64,000 nt of DNA from Lysinibacillus xylanilyticus (GCF_001708185.1 NZ_MDDN01000001.1:558001-622000), one strand, 5' to 3'. Shown: positions 39,293-49,627, counted from the first letter of the stretch. The notes: generated by a model not told the origin, from the sequence alone. Translations and numbers: made by a program.

Positions 39293-39472
39293 TGAAATAG
39301 GGCCGGGTCTACATGAGAGCCGGCCCGACCCTCCCTCATATGAAATTATGTTTTTCTACAGTCTGAACGCCAGCTATTTCTACCAAGCTTATGTCCTAGT
39401 ATTATAAGCGTTTCAATGGCTTTCCTTAACACACTTGGCGATCCAAACTGAAAATATTCCAATTATTTCAGA
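39293..39472 (-). promoter_or_regulatory. GC-rich hairpin between flgE and swrD
   Basis: In this 180-base gap GGGCCGG (39300-39306) and CCGGCCC (39320-39326) form a stem in an otherwise AT-rich operon; flanking bases extend the GC-rich block to about 39335. Minus-strand transcription would read the stem shortly before swrD, with only TATTTC behind it. It may be a processing or attenuation site or a small interspersed palindrome. Confidence 0.4.
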
Positions 39473-40441
39473 CTATCGTTTTAAGTTTACTAACTCTTGA
39501 AGAATTTCATCTGATGTTGTAATAATACGAGTATTCGCTTGGAAACCACGTTGTGCAACAATCATCTCTGTAAATTCTTCAGACAGGTCAACGTTAGACA
39601 TTTCTAGTGCACCTGGCGTAATTGTTCCCATTCCTGCTACCTTAGCTACTTGTGCGTATGGTTCACCTGAGTTCGGTGTAGGTTGGAAATAATTACTACC
39701 CACTTTTTCTAAACCACCAGCATTTGGGAACTTAGACATAATAATTTGACCAGCAAATTTTAAATCTCCGTTAAAATCCGTATAACTAATTGTACCGTCA
39801 GGACCAATATTAAATGATCGAGCAGTTGTAGGAATACGAATTGTTCCTACATTACCATCGTTTGGTTTCAATTTACCATCTTCCATTAAATTCTCACCAT
39901 CTGCTCCTGAAACATCTGGCTTATCGGCTAACTTAACACCATTATCATTATTTGCATCTACAGAATAATCGTCTGCTCTTACACCAACTAAATACTTTCC
40001 TTCAGCGTTTACAAGATACCCATTTTGATCCATGTAAAAGTTTCCGGCACGCGTATATAAAATATTGCTGAATGCATCATCGCCAGTTTCTGCAATAACA
40101 CCATCAGTACCTGGTGGTGTTCCATCTGCTACCATAAAGAATCCTTCACCATCAATTGCAAGGTCAAGTCCCCTATTTGTTGTTTGGCGTGAACCAGATC
40201 CGTGAACTGTGTCTATTGCAGCAAGTGTTGAACCAAGTCCAACTTGCATTGGATTCGTTCCTCCACTAGTAGCTGTTGGCCCAGAAGCACCTGCTGATGT
40301 TTGGGACATAATATCTTTAAAAATTACACGTCCCTTTTTAAAGCCATGTGTATTAACATTTGCAATATTATTACCAATAACATCTAGCTTTGTTTGGAAG
40401 TTTTTAAGACCTGAAATACCTGAATACATAGAACGTAACAT
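39473..40441 (-). CDS. flgE: Flagellar hook protein FlgE
   Basis: The 322-residue product has the N-terminal rod/hook motif MLRSMYSGISGLKNFQTKLDVIGNNIANVNTHGFKKGRV and the C-terminal ALEMSNVDLSEEFTEMIVAQRGFQANTRIITT. The middle domain is longer than in B. subtilis (about 264 residues in total), with an acidic, Asp/Asn-rich insert. It was called FlgG in older Bacillus annotation. It follows the TIGR02530-type gene. Confidence 0.95.
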   Translation of the reverse strand: MLRSMYSGISGLKNFQTKLDVIGNNIANVNTHGFKKGRVIFKDIMSQTSAGASGPTATSGGTNPMQVGLGSTLAAIDTVHGSGSRQTTNRGLDLAIDGEGFFMVADGTPPGTDGVIAETGDDAFSNILYTRAGNFYMDQNGYLVNAEGKYLVGVRADDYSVDANNDNGVKLADKPDVSGADGENLMEDGKLKPNDGNVGTIRIPTTARSFNIGPDGTISYTDFNGDLKFAGQIIMSKFPNAGGLEKVGSNYFQPTPNSGEPYAQVAKVAGMGTITPGALEMSNVDLSEEFTEMIVAQRGFQANTRIITTSDEILQELVNLKR

Positions 40442-40519
40442 AATACCGTTCTCCCTTCATTTAAAATTGTGCGCATCTATCAATCAGCACACCTAGGCTT
40501 CCTTTCAAAGGTCCAGCCC

Positions 40520-40894
40520 TTACAGCACGATTGTGCCATCAATATTTGTAAATATTTGTTGCTTTGCTTCCGTGCGGTCCATTGCTGTAATGACAGTAGC
40601 GTTTTTAGCACTGACAATTAAAGCTGCTTGATCCATCAAGACTAATGGTTGTTTAACACCTTTTGAGTGCGCTTCAAATACCTTGTCTGATACAACTTGC
40701 CATTCTTGTTCAGAAATCGCTATATTACGCTCGATAATACGTTCATTCGCGTGCTTGCTCACTTTTAGTTCTTGTTGGTTAGTAGCATCCTGTAAATGAG
40801 CCTTAAACGATTGCTGTGATTTTAATGGCGTAGGTTGTGTCTGGCGAATAGATGGATGCAATGGTACACGATGAATTGAAAACTTATCCATCAT
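40520..40894 (-). CDS. Flagellar operon protein, TIGR02530 type
   Basis: A 124-residue protein with the family core VSKHANERIIERNIAISEQEW, then VFEAHSKGVKQPLVLMDQAALIVSAKNATVITAMDR. This family is found between flgD and flgE in many Firmicutes; its role in hook assembly is not established. There is no membrane segment. It starts 12 bases after flgD. Confidence 0.88.
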   Translation of the reverse strand: MMDKFSIHRVPLHPSIRQTQPTPLKSQQSFKAHLQDATNQQELKVSKHANERIIERNIAISEQEWQVVSDKVFEAHSKGVKQPLVLMDQAALIVSAKNATVITAMDRTEAKQQIFTNIDGTIVL

Positions 40895-40906
40895 TCTTCT
40901 CCACCT

Positions 40907-41590
40907 TTATTCGCTTATTACGGTAAAATCTTTATCTATTAATTTTTTATCATTGTCTAATACATAATGAATGACGCCATCTTTATTCGTTACAGAAACG
41001 ATTCGTCCTTGTAGTTCCTGGTCGCCTTCCTTATAAGTAACCTTTTTACCGATTAACTTACTTGCCTGAACAAGCGGGGATTCTGGTACCGTATTATCAT
41101 TGGATCCCGTTCCTGAACTACCTAAAATTGCTGAAATATTGCCAGGGGTAATTTCCTTACCATCCTCTAATACAAACTTAACATTACCATCTACAAAGTT
41201 AATAGATTTAATTACACCCGAACCTTCTTTAATAATCGGCTTCTTTTCTCCATCTAACTCTTCTGTAATCTCATGCCACTTCACTTCTTTACCAATAAAT
41301 GTTGAATAATTCATCATCTGTGTTTGTTGTTGTGATAGCAGTAAGGACTCCATTGCTTTTGTCATATTTTGCATTTGCTCTAAAGAAGAAAATTGTGCCA
41401 TTTGAGCAATGAATTCTCGGTCGTCCATAGGATTGGTTGGATCCTGGTGTTGTAATTGTGTAATTAATAATTGTAGAAAAGCATCCTTACCAAGTTCGCT
41501 ATTACCTGTTTGCCTAGTCGGTGGAGTATAGCTCGAGTGGTAAAGATTATCTGATATTTTAGTACCTGTAGTCGCTGGTGTTTCTGCCAT
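40907..41590 (-). CDS. flgD: Flagellar hook capping protein FlgD
   Basis: FlgD caps the growing hook. The 227-residue product shows the conserved N-terminal [40 protein letters not shown] and a C-terminal part with two similar beta segments ([21 protein letters not shown] and [21 protein letters not shown]). It follows fliK by two bases. Confidence 0.95.
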   Translation of the reverse strand: MAETPATTGTKISDNLYHSSYTPPTRQTGNSELGKDAFLQLLITQLQHQDPTNPMDDREFIAQMAQFSSLEQMQNMTKAMESLLLSQQQTQMMNYSTFIGKEVKWHEITEELDGEKKPIIKEGSGVIKSINFVDGNVKFVLEDGKEITPGNISAILGSSGTGSNDNTVPESPLVQASKLIGKKVTYKEGDQELQGRIVSVTNKDGVIHYVLDNDKKLIDKDFTVISE

Positions 41591-41592
41591 TA

Positions 41593-42876
41593 TTACACCT
41601 CCTCACTTATTAAATATTCACTAAAGGACTTGCTTTCATCTTCATCTTCGCTTTTTTGCTCCTGGTCATCTTCTTGCTGTTGCTTAAAGAAATTGTTGAA
41701 GAAGCTTTGGTCGCGTTGTTGGCGATCTGCATCTTGCAATGACTGGGCAATATCGAGACGGTCAACTTGAATATTTTGCTGTACAAAGGCTTGCTTAAGT
41801 TGATGTGCCTGACTATCTAGTAATTCACGTCCATGAGCAGTTGAAGCAAGTAGTCGTGCTGAGAGGACTCCATCATTTTGCACAAGCTCGATGCGAATTG
41901 TTCCTAGATTTTCCGGGTACAATTTCAGTGTTAAGCGTGTAATTCCTTGTGCATTAGAGATTTGCGCTCTATTGATGATCGCTTGCATCTCTTTCAGTAA
42001 TGCCTCAGACTGTGCTGGTTTTGCAGCTGGCAGTGTAACTTGGAATGAGTCTGCTTTTGTTTGGACTGTATTGGCAGTCACCATTTCATTAGCACTTGTG
42101 TCAGTCTGCTTTGTAACTTGAACTTGCTGCACTACTTGCTGGAAGCCCTGTAATGGAAGAGTTACTGTTGTTTTAGTTGTTACTTGCTGAGCAGTTTGAA
42201 TCGTCTCTACTTGTGTTTGCATTGTAGTTAAAAAACTCTTAACGTTAGTTAGCAAGCTCTCTTGTTGACCTGTTAAGTCTGTTTTCTGCCCTACTAATTG
42301 TGCTAACTTCAACACTTGAAGTAATTGTGTTGCTTCTTTCGGCGTTACTTGACCTTCACCTTGCAAAGCTGCTACAACTTGTGCTTGAAGCATTGGTGCC
42401 TGGGCATCTACTAGCGATAAAAGCTCCCATACATCACTTGCTTCTTTATCTTCTCCTAGCAACTGTTGAACTAGTTTTTGAAGCTGCTCAGAATCAATTC
42501 CTACTGCATCCATTAAATTTTCTAGATTTAGCATTTCATCTATCCCAACAGCTTTGCCTTCCTCACCAACTTGAAGCATTAACAAACCATCGTCGTGTGG
42601 AATATCTAGTAAGTCTAGTACATCCTCAATGGATTCAGCGTTTAAAACTTCTGTTAATTCTGCTGTATCTTTTGTTTCTGTTGATTGTTCAGACTGCTGT
42701 GTTTGATTTGAAGAAGAAATAATTTGTCCAAAAACAGAACCAAACGTTGAGAGATTTTCTTTCTTCGACGTTTCACTTGCTTTCACATCGGCATTGCCCG
42801 CTGGTCCAGGTTTGGTAGCGGCTGTTTTAGTTGGTATAGTCTTAGACATCATTTGCATCATTGTCACATCCATCAT
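41593..42876 (-). CDS. fliK: Flagellar hook-length control protein FliK
   Basis: The 427-residue product is Gln/Thr/Leu-rich in its N-terminal two thirds, as expected for the secreted ruler domain, and has the conserved C-terminal domain ([31 protein letters not shown]). AGGAGG precedes two adjacent ATGs at 42876 and 42873; spacing favours the second. A highly acidic tail with Gln/Asp/Glu follows. Confidence 0.9.
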   Translation of the reverse strand: MMDVTMMQMMSKTIPTKTAATKPGPAGNADVKASETSKKENLSTFGSVFGQIISSSNQTQQSEQSTETKDTAELTEVLNAESIEDVLDLLDIPHDDGLLMLQVGEEGKAVGIDEMLNLENLMDAVGIDSEQLQKLVQQLLGEDKEASDVWELLSLVDAQAPMLQAQVVAALQGEGQVTPKEATQLLQVLKLAQLVGQKTDLTGQQESLLTNVKSFLTTMQTQVETIQTAQQVTTKTTVTLPLQGFQQVVQQVQVTKQTDTSANEMVTANTVQTKADSFQVTLPAAKPAQSEALLKEMQAIINRAQISNAQGITRLTLKLYPENLGTIRIELVQNDGVLSARLLASTAHGRELLDSQAHQLKQAFVQQNIQVDRLDIAQSLQDADRQQRDQSFFNNFFKQQQEDDQEQKSEDEDESKSFSEYLISEEV

Positions 42877-42897
42877 TTCACCTCCTTTCTTGTTTCC

Positions 42898-43506
42898 TTA
42901 TTGCTTAGCCATCATTTCTGTATATTTCGCTGCATCTTGTGGATCCATTTTTTCTAAAATCGCTGCTACTTTATCCGGTTTTAAGTTTGTTAAAATACGT
43001 AGTGCTTCAACATCGCTCATTTTAACAAGCACTGGCGCTGCTGCTTTAGGAGACATCTTATCATAAGTTTTTAAAATGTCATTAAAGTCACGTTTTACGT
43101 CATCTTGCTCTCTACTTATTTTTTCAGTTTCAAATTTCAGCTGATCATTTTCTGTCTTTAACTTTTCTTTTTCAGTTGTTGCCGTATCTAATTTTTTTTG
43201 CAGTTGAGCGATTTCCGCTTCTTTTTCTTGTATATCAGCCTGTAATTTTACTACCTTCGAATCATTATTAACAACAGCATCTTTTGCTTGTTGTTCTTCT
43301 GAAGGTACGAATGGTAAGCTTTCATATGCCTTCTTTCCTAAATCAAAGACATTCGTATTCATTAGTGTTGCAACAACAAGTAGAATCGCTACTACAAACA
43401 TAATAGGTATTACAAACCACATAAAAAACTTTCGGAACCCACCTGATTTTCGTTTAGATGGTTGTTCTTCTAACTCCGTTGTAAATCGATTATCTTTTTT
43501 TGCCAT
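42898..43506 (-). CDS. ylxF: YlxF/MotE-like flagellar protein
   Basis: A protein of about 202 residues with one membrane helix (FVIPIMFVVAILLVVATLM), a long coiled coil (about 75-130) and a C-terminal MgtE-N-like domain (DVEALRILTNLKPDKVAAILEKMDPQDAAKY). The family is related to MotE. I place the start at ATG 43506 (MAKKDNRFT) preceded by AGGTGATTTC; it overlaps the fliI-fliJ side by a few bases. Confidence 0.88.
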   Translation of the reverse strand: MAKKDNRFTTELEEQPSKRKSGGFRKFFMWFVIPIMFVVAILLVVATLMNTNVFDLGKKAYESLPFVPSEEQQAKDAVVNNDSKVVKLQADIQEKEAEIAQLQKKLDTATTEKEKLKTENDQLKFETEKISREQDDVKRDFNDILKTYDKMSPKAAAPVLVKMSDVEALRILTNLKPDKVAAILEKMDPQDAAKYTEMMAKQ

Positions 43507-43510
43507 GAAA

Positions 43511-43960
43511 TCACCTGATTTCTCTCTTGTTATACGTAAGTGATGAAATCTCATCTAAAAAAATGCCTTCAATGCGATCCTGTTCTTGCTGGAATAACTT
43601 AAAATCTTTCTCTCGCATTTTTTCAAATTTACGTACTTCCAAGTTTTTTTCTAATAATTTTTCTTCGTGCCAATTCATTTTTGCACGAGCTTGTACAACT
43701 TTTTGCTGTACATCAGTAATTGTTTTTTCGAGACTATCGATAAATCGGGCATAATGATGAATCTCCTCTATTGATGAACCCACAGATAAACGATCCTGCT
43801 GAAAGTCTAGTAAATCTTCTTTCTTTTTTAGCAAACTATATAGCTTTGATGCTATCTCTTCAAAAGAACGTACAGATTCTTTATAGGCCATTTCAGTTTC
43901 ATTTTTTTCCTGCTCTCGAATGGTTAATACTTTTTCAAAACGATATATATAACTTGTCAT
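43511..43960 (-). CDS. fliJ: Flagellar export protein FliJ
   Basis: FliJ is the coiled-coil stalk of the export ATPase FliI. The 149-residue product is almost wholly helical, with heptads through YRFEKVLTIREQEKNETEMAYKES and the C-terminal KMREKDFKLFQQEQDRIEGIFLDE. It lies directly after fliI in the conserved order. Confidence 0.93.
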   Translation of the reverse strand: MTSYIYRFEKVLTIREQEKNETEMAYKESVRSFEEIASKLYSLLKKKEDLLDFQQDRLSVGSSIEEIHHYARFIDSLEKTITDVQQKVVQARAKMNWHEEKLLEKNLEVRKFEKMREKDFKLFQQEQDRIEGIFLDEISSLTYNKREIR

Positions 43961-45286
43961 CTATTTGCCACCACCGTTCGATAATGTAATTAACTCATTC
44001 TTACTTTCCTCAAGCGTCACTTTTTCCAAATAGCCCTGCTTTAAATAAGAGGTAATAAGAGGTTCATAGTAAATCGCTTCATCAATTTCTTTTGATGTTC
44101 CCCGCTTATAAGCACCGATGTTAATTAAATCCTCCGACTTGTCATATGTATAATAGAGCTCTCTTAAACGTTCTGCAGCCTTTTTATGCTCTGGCTCTGC
44201 CACATGATTCATTAAACGGCTGACGCTTTTTAATACATTAATAGCTGGATATTGACCTTTATTAGCAAGGTTTCGATCAAGAACAATATGGCCATCTAAT
44301 ATCCCTCGTACAGTATCTGCAATTGGTTCGTTCATATCATCCCCATCTACTAATACTGTATAAAAGGCAGTAATAGTGCCCTTCTCATTAGTACCTGTGC
44401 GCTCTAATAGTTTAGGTAAAATCGCAAATACAGATGGTGTGTATCCTTTTTGAGCTGGTGGTTCACCTGTCGCAAGGCCAATCTCTCGCTGTGCCATAGC
44501 AACACGTGTCACAGAATCCATCATCAACATTACATTTAAACCACGATTTCTAAAATACTCTGCAATCGCCGTTGCGGTAAAAGCCCCTTTAATTCGCATC
44601 AGTGCAGGCTGATCAGAAGTAGCAGCTACAACTATTGATCGACTTAAACCTTCTTTTCCTAAATCACGCTCTATAAACTCACGTACTTCACGTCCACGCT
44701 CTCCAATAAGTGCGATAACGTTTAAATCGGCTTGCGTATTTCGCGCAATCATTCCGAGCAATGTACTTTTCCCGACCCCAGAACCAGCGAAAATACCTAC
44801 ACGTTGTCCACTTCCGACTGTTAGCATACCATCAATCGCTTTAACCCCAACTTCAAGTCTTTCATCAATCGGTGGACGTGTCAGTGGATTTGGTGGGTCC
44901 TGCTCTGTCGGTACTGTCATTAACCCTTTTGGTAATACAGTTCCATCTATTGGATTTCCCATAGAATCAAGTACCTTACCGATGAGCTCAGGACCCACTT
45001 TTATCTCTAGTGGTGCTCCAGTACCTTCAACTAGGCAGCCAATGGATATTTCTCGAAGAGATGTATAAGGCATTAAGACGACAATTTCATCTTTGAACCC
45101 AACAACCTCTGCTAAGATGATTTGATGGCCATTTTTTGAAGTTTCCACATGAATTTTACAGACATCACCAATGGAACTATCTGGACCTTGCGACTCAATC
45201 ATCAAGCCGACAACTCTAGTTACTCTACCAAATTTCTTAAAGGTTGGCATTTGAGGAATTTGTTTGATTAATTGAGCCGTTTTCAT
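43961..45286 (-). CDS. fliI: Flagellar export ATPase FliI
   Basis: FliI is the hexameric ATPase of the flagellar export apparatus, related to F1-beta. The 441-residue product shows Walker A GIFAGSGVGKSTLLGM near 165, Walker B LNVMLMMDSVTRVAMAQRE near 250, and the export ATPase signature VFAILPKLLERTG. It lies between fliH and fliJ. Confidence 0.97.
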   Translation of the reverse strand: MKTAQLIKQIPQMPTFKKFGRVTRVVGLMIESQGPDSSIGDVCKIHVETSKNGHQIILAEVVGFKDEIVVLMPYTSLREISIGCLVEGTGAPLEIKVGPELIGKVLDSMGNPIDGTVLPKGLMTVPTEQDPPNPLTRPPIDERLEVGVKAIDGMLTVGSGQRVGIFAGSGVGKSTLLGMIARNTQADLNVIALIGERGREVREFIERDLGKEGLSRSIVVAATSDQPALMRIKGAFTATAIAEYFRNRGLNVMLMMDSVTRVAMAQREIGLATGEPPAQKGYTPSVFAILPKLLERTGTNEKGTITAFYTVLVDGDDMNEPIADTVRGILDGHIVLDRNLANKGQYPAINVLKSVSRLMNHVAEPEHKKAAERLRELYYTYDKSEDLINIGAYKRGTSKEIDEAIYYEPLITSYLKQGYLEKVTLEESKNELITLSNGGGK

Positions 45287-45291
45287 CTAGA

Positions 45292-46089
45292 TCATTCCTT
45301 ACTTTCTAATATTTCATGTAGCTTCAATCTTAGTTCATTTAATTGCTCATCAATACTTACAACAATACGCCCATGATTTGTTTCGATATAACAATCTGTT
45401 TCGTTTTCTAAATCCTCATTTACAAAAATCATAAATGGTACGTCTGTTGGGAACATTTCAGCTAGTTCATCTCGATTTGAAGTAATTAATGCATAGTAGG
45501 TAGGTGAAACATAAATTTTTATTTCTTTCATTTCTCTAGCTTCTTTAAGCCCTCTGCGAACGATAGAAACAAATAATTCATTGTCTCGCTCTAAAGATGC
45601 ATCAATAATTCGCGCTGCTGCAGTTAACCCTAGCTCTAAAATAATCGCTTCCTGATCTTCAATATATTTTCGTGCATTTTCTTTAGCCTGAAGGATTACT
45701 TCATTGGCTGTTTGGAGAGAATGTGCCATCGCTTCATTCGCTTTATTTGTCCCATCCTCATAGCCTTGACCAAATCCTTCATCATAAGCTTCTTGCACTC
45801 GATTAGGTCGTTCTTCTTCCCAACTTTGCTTTAAATGCTCAATTTCCTGAAAGAACATTTGCTTCTCTTGTTCAAAAGCCTCACGCTCAGCCTGCAAAAT
45901 AGCTCTAGCCTCTGCAAATAAACGTTCGCGCTCTTCAAGCACTTCTTCCATAGTAATTTGTTTTTGAGGTGAAATTTCACCATCTTCTACCTCTTGCATC
46001 TCAAACATGTCACGAATTTGAATCTTTTTGACATGATCGCCATTGGACTGTGTGTATACAGAACGGATGATTCTAGACAATGACGTCAT
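45292..46089 (-). CDS. fliH: Flagellar assembly protein FliH
   Basis: FliH binds FliI and links it to the C ring. The product has a helical central part with Glu/Gln-rich coiled coil (about 55-110), AYDEGFGQGYEDGTNKA (GxxxG-type repeat), and the V/A-ATPase E-subunit-like C-terminal domain. The start is uncertain: ATG 46089 (MTSLSRIIR) lies right at GGAGGAG, TTG 46080 has better spacing, and a longer frame to 46125 overlaps fliG by 53 bases. Confidence 0.88.
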   Translation of the reverse strand: MTSLSRIIRSVYTQSNGDHVKKIQIRDMFEMQEVEDGEISPQKQITMEEVLEERERLFAEARAILQAEREAFEQEKQMFFQEIEHLKQSWEEERPNRVQEAYDEGFGQGYEDGTNKANEAMAHSLQTANEVILQAKENARKYIEDQEAIILELGLTAAARIIDASLERDNELFVSIVRRGLKEAREMKEIKIYVSPTYYALITSNRDELAEMFPTDVPFMIFVNEDLENETDCYIETNHGRIVVSIDEQLNELRLKLHEILESKE

Positions 46090-47086
46090 CTCCTCCACCG
46101 CGTGCAATAATAATCTCACCAGCATCCTCTAAGCGACGAATGACCGCAACAATTCGAGATTGCGCCTCCTCTACGTCACGCAAACGTACAGGTCCCATAA
46201 TCTCCATTTCTTCTTTAAATGTATCAGCCATACGTTGTGACATATTGCGGAAAATAATATCTTTTACTTCTTCGCTTGAAACTTTCATTGAAAGCAGCAA
46301 ATCTTCATTTTCACAATCACGAATAACACGTTGAATCGAGCGGTTGTCGAGTGTAACAATATCCTCGAATACAAACATACGTTTTTTGATTTCTTCTGCA
46401 AGCTCTGGATCTTGAATTTCGAGTGCATCGAGAATCGTTTTTTCCGTTTGTCGGTCTACACCATTTAACACTTCAACAACTGCATCAACGCCACCTGTTT
46501 CTGTGTAATCCTGTGTAACTGTCGATGATAATTTACGTTCTAAAACAGATTCAATTTCACTAATAACTTCTGGTGAAGTTGATTCCATTACAGCTATACG
46601 TTTAGCAATATCAGCCTGAACTTCCTGCGGTAATGACGATAAAATAACACCCGCTTGCCCCGCTTCTAAATAAGAGAGAATAAGGGCAATTGTTTGTGGA
46701 TGTTCATTTTGAATAAAGTTGAAAATTTGTGCTGGATCAGCTTTACGCGCAAAGTCAAATGGACGCACTTGTAAAGATGATGTTAGACGATTAATAATTG
46801 TTTGCGCCTGTTCTACCCCAAGTGCTTTTTCCAATACTGTCTTCGCGTAACCAATACCACCCTGTGTAATATAATCTTGTGCAAGTGCAATATTGTGGAA
46901 TTCTTCAATAATTTCCTCTTTAACATTTGCTTCTACTTTTTTAACGCTTGAAATCTCTAATGTTAAACGTTCAATTTCTTCCTCTGTTAAATGTTTATAA
47001 ACAGCAGCTGAAACCTCAGGCCCTAATGAAATTAACAAGAGAGCGGCCTTTTGTTTTCCGGTTAATTCCTTTTCTTTCTTGGACAC
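46073..47086 (-). CDS. fliG: Flagellar motor switch protein FliG
   Basis: FliG forms the rotor surface that contacts the stator. The 337-residue product has the N-terminal FliF-binding domain (GKQKAALLLISLGPEVSAAVYKHL), the central EHPQTIALILSYL (EHPQR-type FliM-binding motif) and the C-terminal charged torque helix (MRMADTFKEEMEIMGPVRLRDVEEAQ region). It follows fliF by 15 bases. Confidence 0.97.
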   Translation of the reverse strand: MSKKEKELTGKQKAALLLISLGPEVSAAVYKHLTEEEIERLTLEISSVKKVEANVKEEIIEEFHNIALAQDYITQGGIGYAKTVLEKALGVEQAQTIINRLTSSLQVRPFDFARKADPAQIFNFIQNEHPQTIALILSYLEAGQAGVILSSLPQEVQADIAKRIAVMESTSPEVISEIESVLERKLSSTVTQDYTETGGVDAVVEVLNGVDRQTEKTILDALEIQDPELAEEIKKRMFVFEDIVTLDNRSIQRVIRDCENEDLLLSMKVSSEEVKDIIFRNMSQRMADTFKEEMEIMGPVRLRDVEEAQSRIVAVIRRLEDAGEIIIARGGGDDVIV

Positions 47087-47101
47087 AGCCGAACCTCCTA
47101 G

Positions 47102-48694
47102 TTAGTCTTCCGCAATCCAACTACGCAGTAACTTCGCAAAATCGTCTGGCTTTTCTTTTGCCATTTTTTCAAGCTGCTTACGACGCATTGTAGCTTCCGT
47201 TTCAATTTCTTCATTAATATCTTCAATCATTAGTTCTTCTTGTTCTTCTAGGATGCTAAACTCTTCTTCTTCCTTCGCACGTTTACGTGAACGGATAATG
47301 AAGAATGCAAGCAATAATATTACAGCTAGTAATATTCCGCCAATTACCCAAACCCACCATGGGATAATAGATTTTTCGCTAACTGCATCTGTTGCTTTAC
47401 CATTTAAAGGTTGTACTGAAACAGCTACTTTTTCATCAATTTGATCTTGAGTAAGCTCTGCTGCTACATCTTTAGAAATCGTCGTACGAACAATAGTACT
47501 TAAAATTTTCTCGATATCCTGTTGAACCCCATCTGGTAATGACGCTGCTTCAGTTGCTGTCGGAGGTTCAACAATTACTTGGATACCAATATCTTGGATT
47601 TTATATGGTGCCTCTTGGATTTCTTTGCGTATACGGTTTACATCATTATTAATTGTTTCTTCAGAACGCTCATAATCCCCGTTACCTGTTGCACCTTCGT
47701 TATAAGTTGTAAAGTTATCTGTCGTCGTTTCAGCTTCAGGTGTTCCAGTTGCAGCAGCTCCTGTACCAGAATATTGCTCTGTTATACGTTGGGCACTAAT
47801 AGCAATCCCTTCCATGTTCTCTTCATCAACTGGAGAAACTAGGTTTTCTTCACGATTTTCTTTTTTAAAATCGATGTCTGTTGTCACAGAAACTATTACT
47901 TTGTCTTGTCCCATAAGTGTACCTAACATAGTTTGCACTTGACGTTGTAGATCACGCTCAACCATTTTCTTCGCCTGTAACTGACCTTCAGCTGTCGTTG
48001 TTGAAGTTCCATCAGCCGTAGTAGCATTCAAATCAAAGTACTCAGAGAATTGATTAGATATAACGATATTTTCTGTTTTTAAATTTGGTACACTTTTTGC
48101 TACTAAGTTGTACATAGTGGCAGTTTGTTGCTCGGTAAATTTATAGCCAGGGTCTGTATTCAATACGATAGATGCTGTCGCTTCCTCTTTTGTATCATTC
48201 AAGAAAACTCCTTCTTCAGGAACATTTATCATTACCTTTGCATCTTTTACACCTTCTAGATTTTTAATGAGTTTGGCAATTTCTGTTTCAGTTGCTGCCT
48301 TTTTTAATAAGTTAAACTCATTATCCGTCATACCAAATCCAGAGCTGTTCGCAAATGAGTAATCAATCGTTCCTGTTTGCGGATATCCTTCCGAAGCTAA
48401 TTGCACTAACAATGCATCAACTTGTTCCTGAGGCACTAAAATTGCTGTCCCCCCGGGTGCAATTTCATATTTTACACCTTGGGAATCCAACGCTTCCTTT
48501 ACTTGACCGATTTCTCTAGTCGATAAATCTTTATAAAGTGGTACATATGTAGTTTTTGTAGCAAAAAGTGTAATAACGGCAGCAAGCACTAAAATACCTA
48601 CTACTGAACTAATCATTACAATTTTTTGTTTTTTACTACGACTTGTCCAAAATTGGCCGGTGTCGTTTTTTATTTTCGTCAATCGTTCATTCAT
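47102..48694 (-). CDS. fliF: Flagellar MS-ring protein FliF
   Basis: FliF forms the membrane ring on which the flagellum is built. The product of 530 residues has two membrane helices (near 25-45, IVMISSVVGILVLAAVITLF, and 435-460, IPWWVWVIGGILLAVILLLAFFII), RBM domains between, and a C-terminal FliG-binding tail. I place the start at ATG 48694 (MNERLTKIKN) after GGAGGATTC; an ATG twelve codons upstream lacks a site. Confidence 0.95.
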   Translation of the reverse strand: MNERLTKIKNDTGQFWTSRSKKQKIVMISSVVGILVLAAVITLFATKTTYVPLYKDLSTREIGQVKEALDSQGVKYEIAPGGTAILVPQEQVDALLVQLASEGYPQTGTIDYSFANSSGFGMTDNEFNLLKKAATETEIAKLIKNLEGVKDAKVMINVPEEGVFLNDTKEEATASIVLNTDPGYKFTEQQTATMYNLVAKSVPNLKTENIVISNQFSEYFDLNATTADGTSTTTAEGQLQAKKMVERDLQRQVQTMLGTLMGQDKVIVSVTTDIDFKKENREENLVSPVDEENMEGIAISAQRITEQYSGTGAAATGTPEAETTTDNFTTYNEGATGNGDYERSEETINNDVNRIRKEIQEAPYKIQDIGIQVIVEPPTATEAASLPDGVQQDIEKILSTIVRTTISKDVAAELTQDQIDEKVAVSVQPLNGKATDAVSEKSIIPWWVWVIGGILLAVILLLAFFIIRSRKRAKEEEEFSILEEQEELMIEDINEEIETEATMRRKQLEKMAKEKPDDFAKLLRSWIAED

Positions 48695-48754
48695 TATGAA
48701 TCCTCCGGTTATAGTGAATAACCTATCCATCTAATAATTCGCGAAAACAGTGAC

Positions 48755-48789
48755 ATCCCGCCACATTCATTTAGTCAAAATTGCGGGAT
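48755..48789. repeat. Short inverted repeat between fliE and fliF
   Basis: ATCCCGC (48755-48761) and GCGGGAT (48783-48789) flank a 21-base AT-rich loop in the roughly 140-base gap between fliE and fliF. There is a short TTTTATC on one side only. It could be an attenuating or mRNA-processing hairpin. Confidence 0.4.
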
Positions 48790-48833
48790 AAAATCTTTAC
48801 TTCAATAGTGAGTGAATCACTTGTTTAATAAAG

Positions 48834-49139
48834 TTAGACACTCATTCGCATTATTTCTTGGTAAGCTTCAATCACCTTATTGCGAACTTCCATTGTTGCA
48901 TTTAATGTAATACTCGCTTTTTGTGATGCAATCATCACTTCGTGCAACTCTACATCTTCACCAGCAATTAGCTTTTGAGTAAGATTATCAGAAGTAATTT
49001 GTTGGTCATTAACTTTCGCTATCGCTTCTTTTAACGAGTTCGCAAAGCTTTGTTGTGCTTCATAAGGTGTCGTGTTAAGTTTATTTGTTTCTTTTACAAC
49101 CTGTGTAGGTGTCATTAGTGAAACGGACGAAATTGCCAT
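48834..49139 (-). CDS. fliE: Flagellar hook-basal body complex protein FliE
   Basis: FliE joins the MS ring to the proximal rod. The 101-residue product has the family signature SFANSLKEAIAKVNDQQITSDNLTQKLIAGEDVELHEVMIASQKASI. Length is normal. It lies between flgC and fliF. Confidence 0.95.
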   Translation of the reverse strand: MAISSVSLMTPTQVVKETNKLNTTPYEAQQSFANSLKEAIAKVNDQQITSDNLTQKLIAGEDVELHEVMIASQKASITLNATMEVRNKVIEAYQEIMRMSV

Positions 49140-49162
49140 TATGTATCTTCCTTTCTTCTTAT

Positions 49163-49624
49163 TTATTTACCAATCTCTAAAGCTTTTGTCAGCATAGACT
49201 TATTTGCATTCAATACAGTTACGTTTGCCTCGTAGGAACGAGTGGCTGACATTAAATCTACCATCTCTTTTAATGGATCTACATTTGGCATATTTACATA
49301 GCCATCTGCGTTAGCATCTGGATGAGTTGGATCATACACAAGTTTGAAAGGTGTTTCTCTATCTTCTTTTATTTGTGTAACTTTTACGCCGTTGCCAACG
49401 CCGCTTTTCGCATTTTTCCCAAGTGCGGCATTATAGAACTTTGAAAACTGTCCTTCTTGAGCTGTTAATGTCACAGACTTCCGGCGGTATGGTTCCCACT
49501 CCCCATTCACTTGTCTAGCACGCGTTGTATCCATGCCTGCCATATTAGAAGAAATGACATCCATTCGTAAACGCTGCGCTGTTAAAGCTGAGGCAGTGGT
49601 ATTCATTCCATGAAAAATAGACAT
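49163..49624 (-). CDS. flgC: Flagellar basal-body rod protein FlgC
   Basis: A 153-residue proximal rod protein with the N-terminal STASALTAQRLRMDVISSNMAG-like signature (TTASALTAQRLRMDVIS), the conserved GYVNMPNVDPLKEMVDLMSATRSYEANVTVLN and typical length. It follows flgB by three bases. Confidence 0.96.
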   Translation of the reverse strand: MSIFHGMNTTASALTAQRLRMDVISSNMAGMDTTRARQVNGEWEPYRRKSVTLTAQEGQFSKFYNAALGKNAKSGVGNGVKVTQIKEDRETPFKLVYDPTHPDANADGYVNMPNVDPLKEMVDLMSATRSYEANVTVLNANKSMLTKALEIGK

Positions 49625-49627
49625 TTA

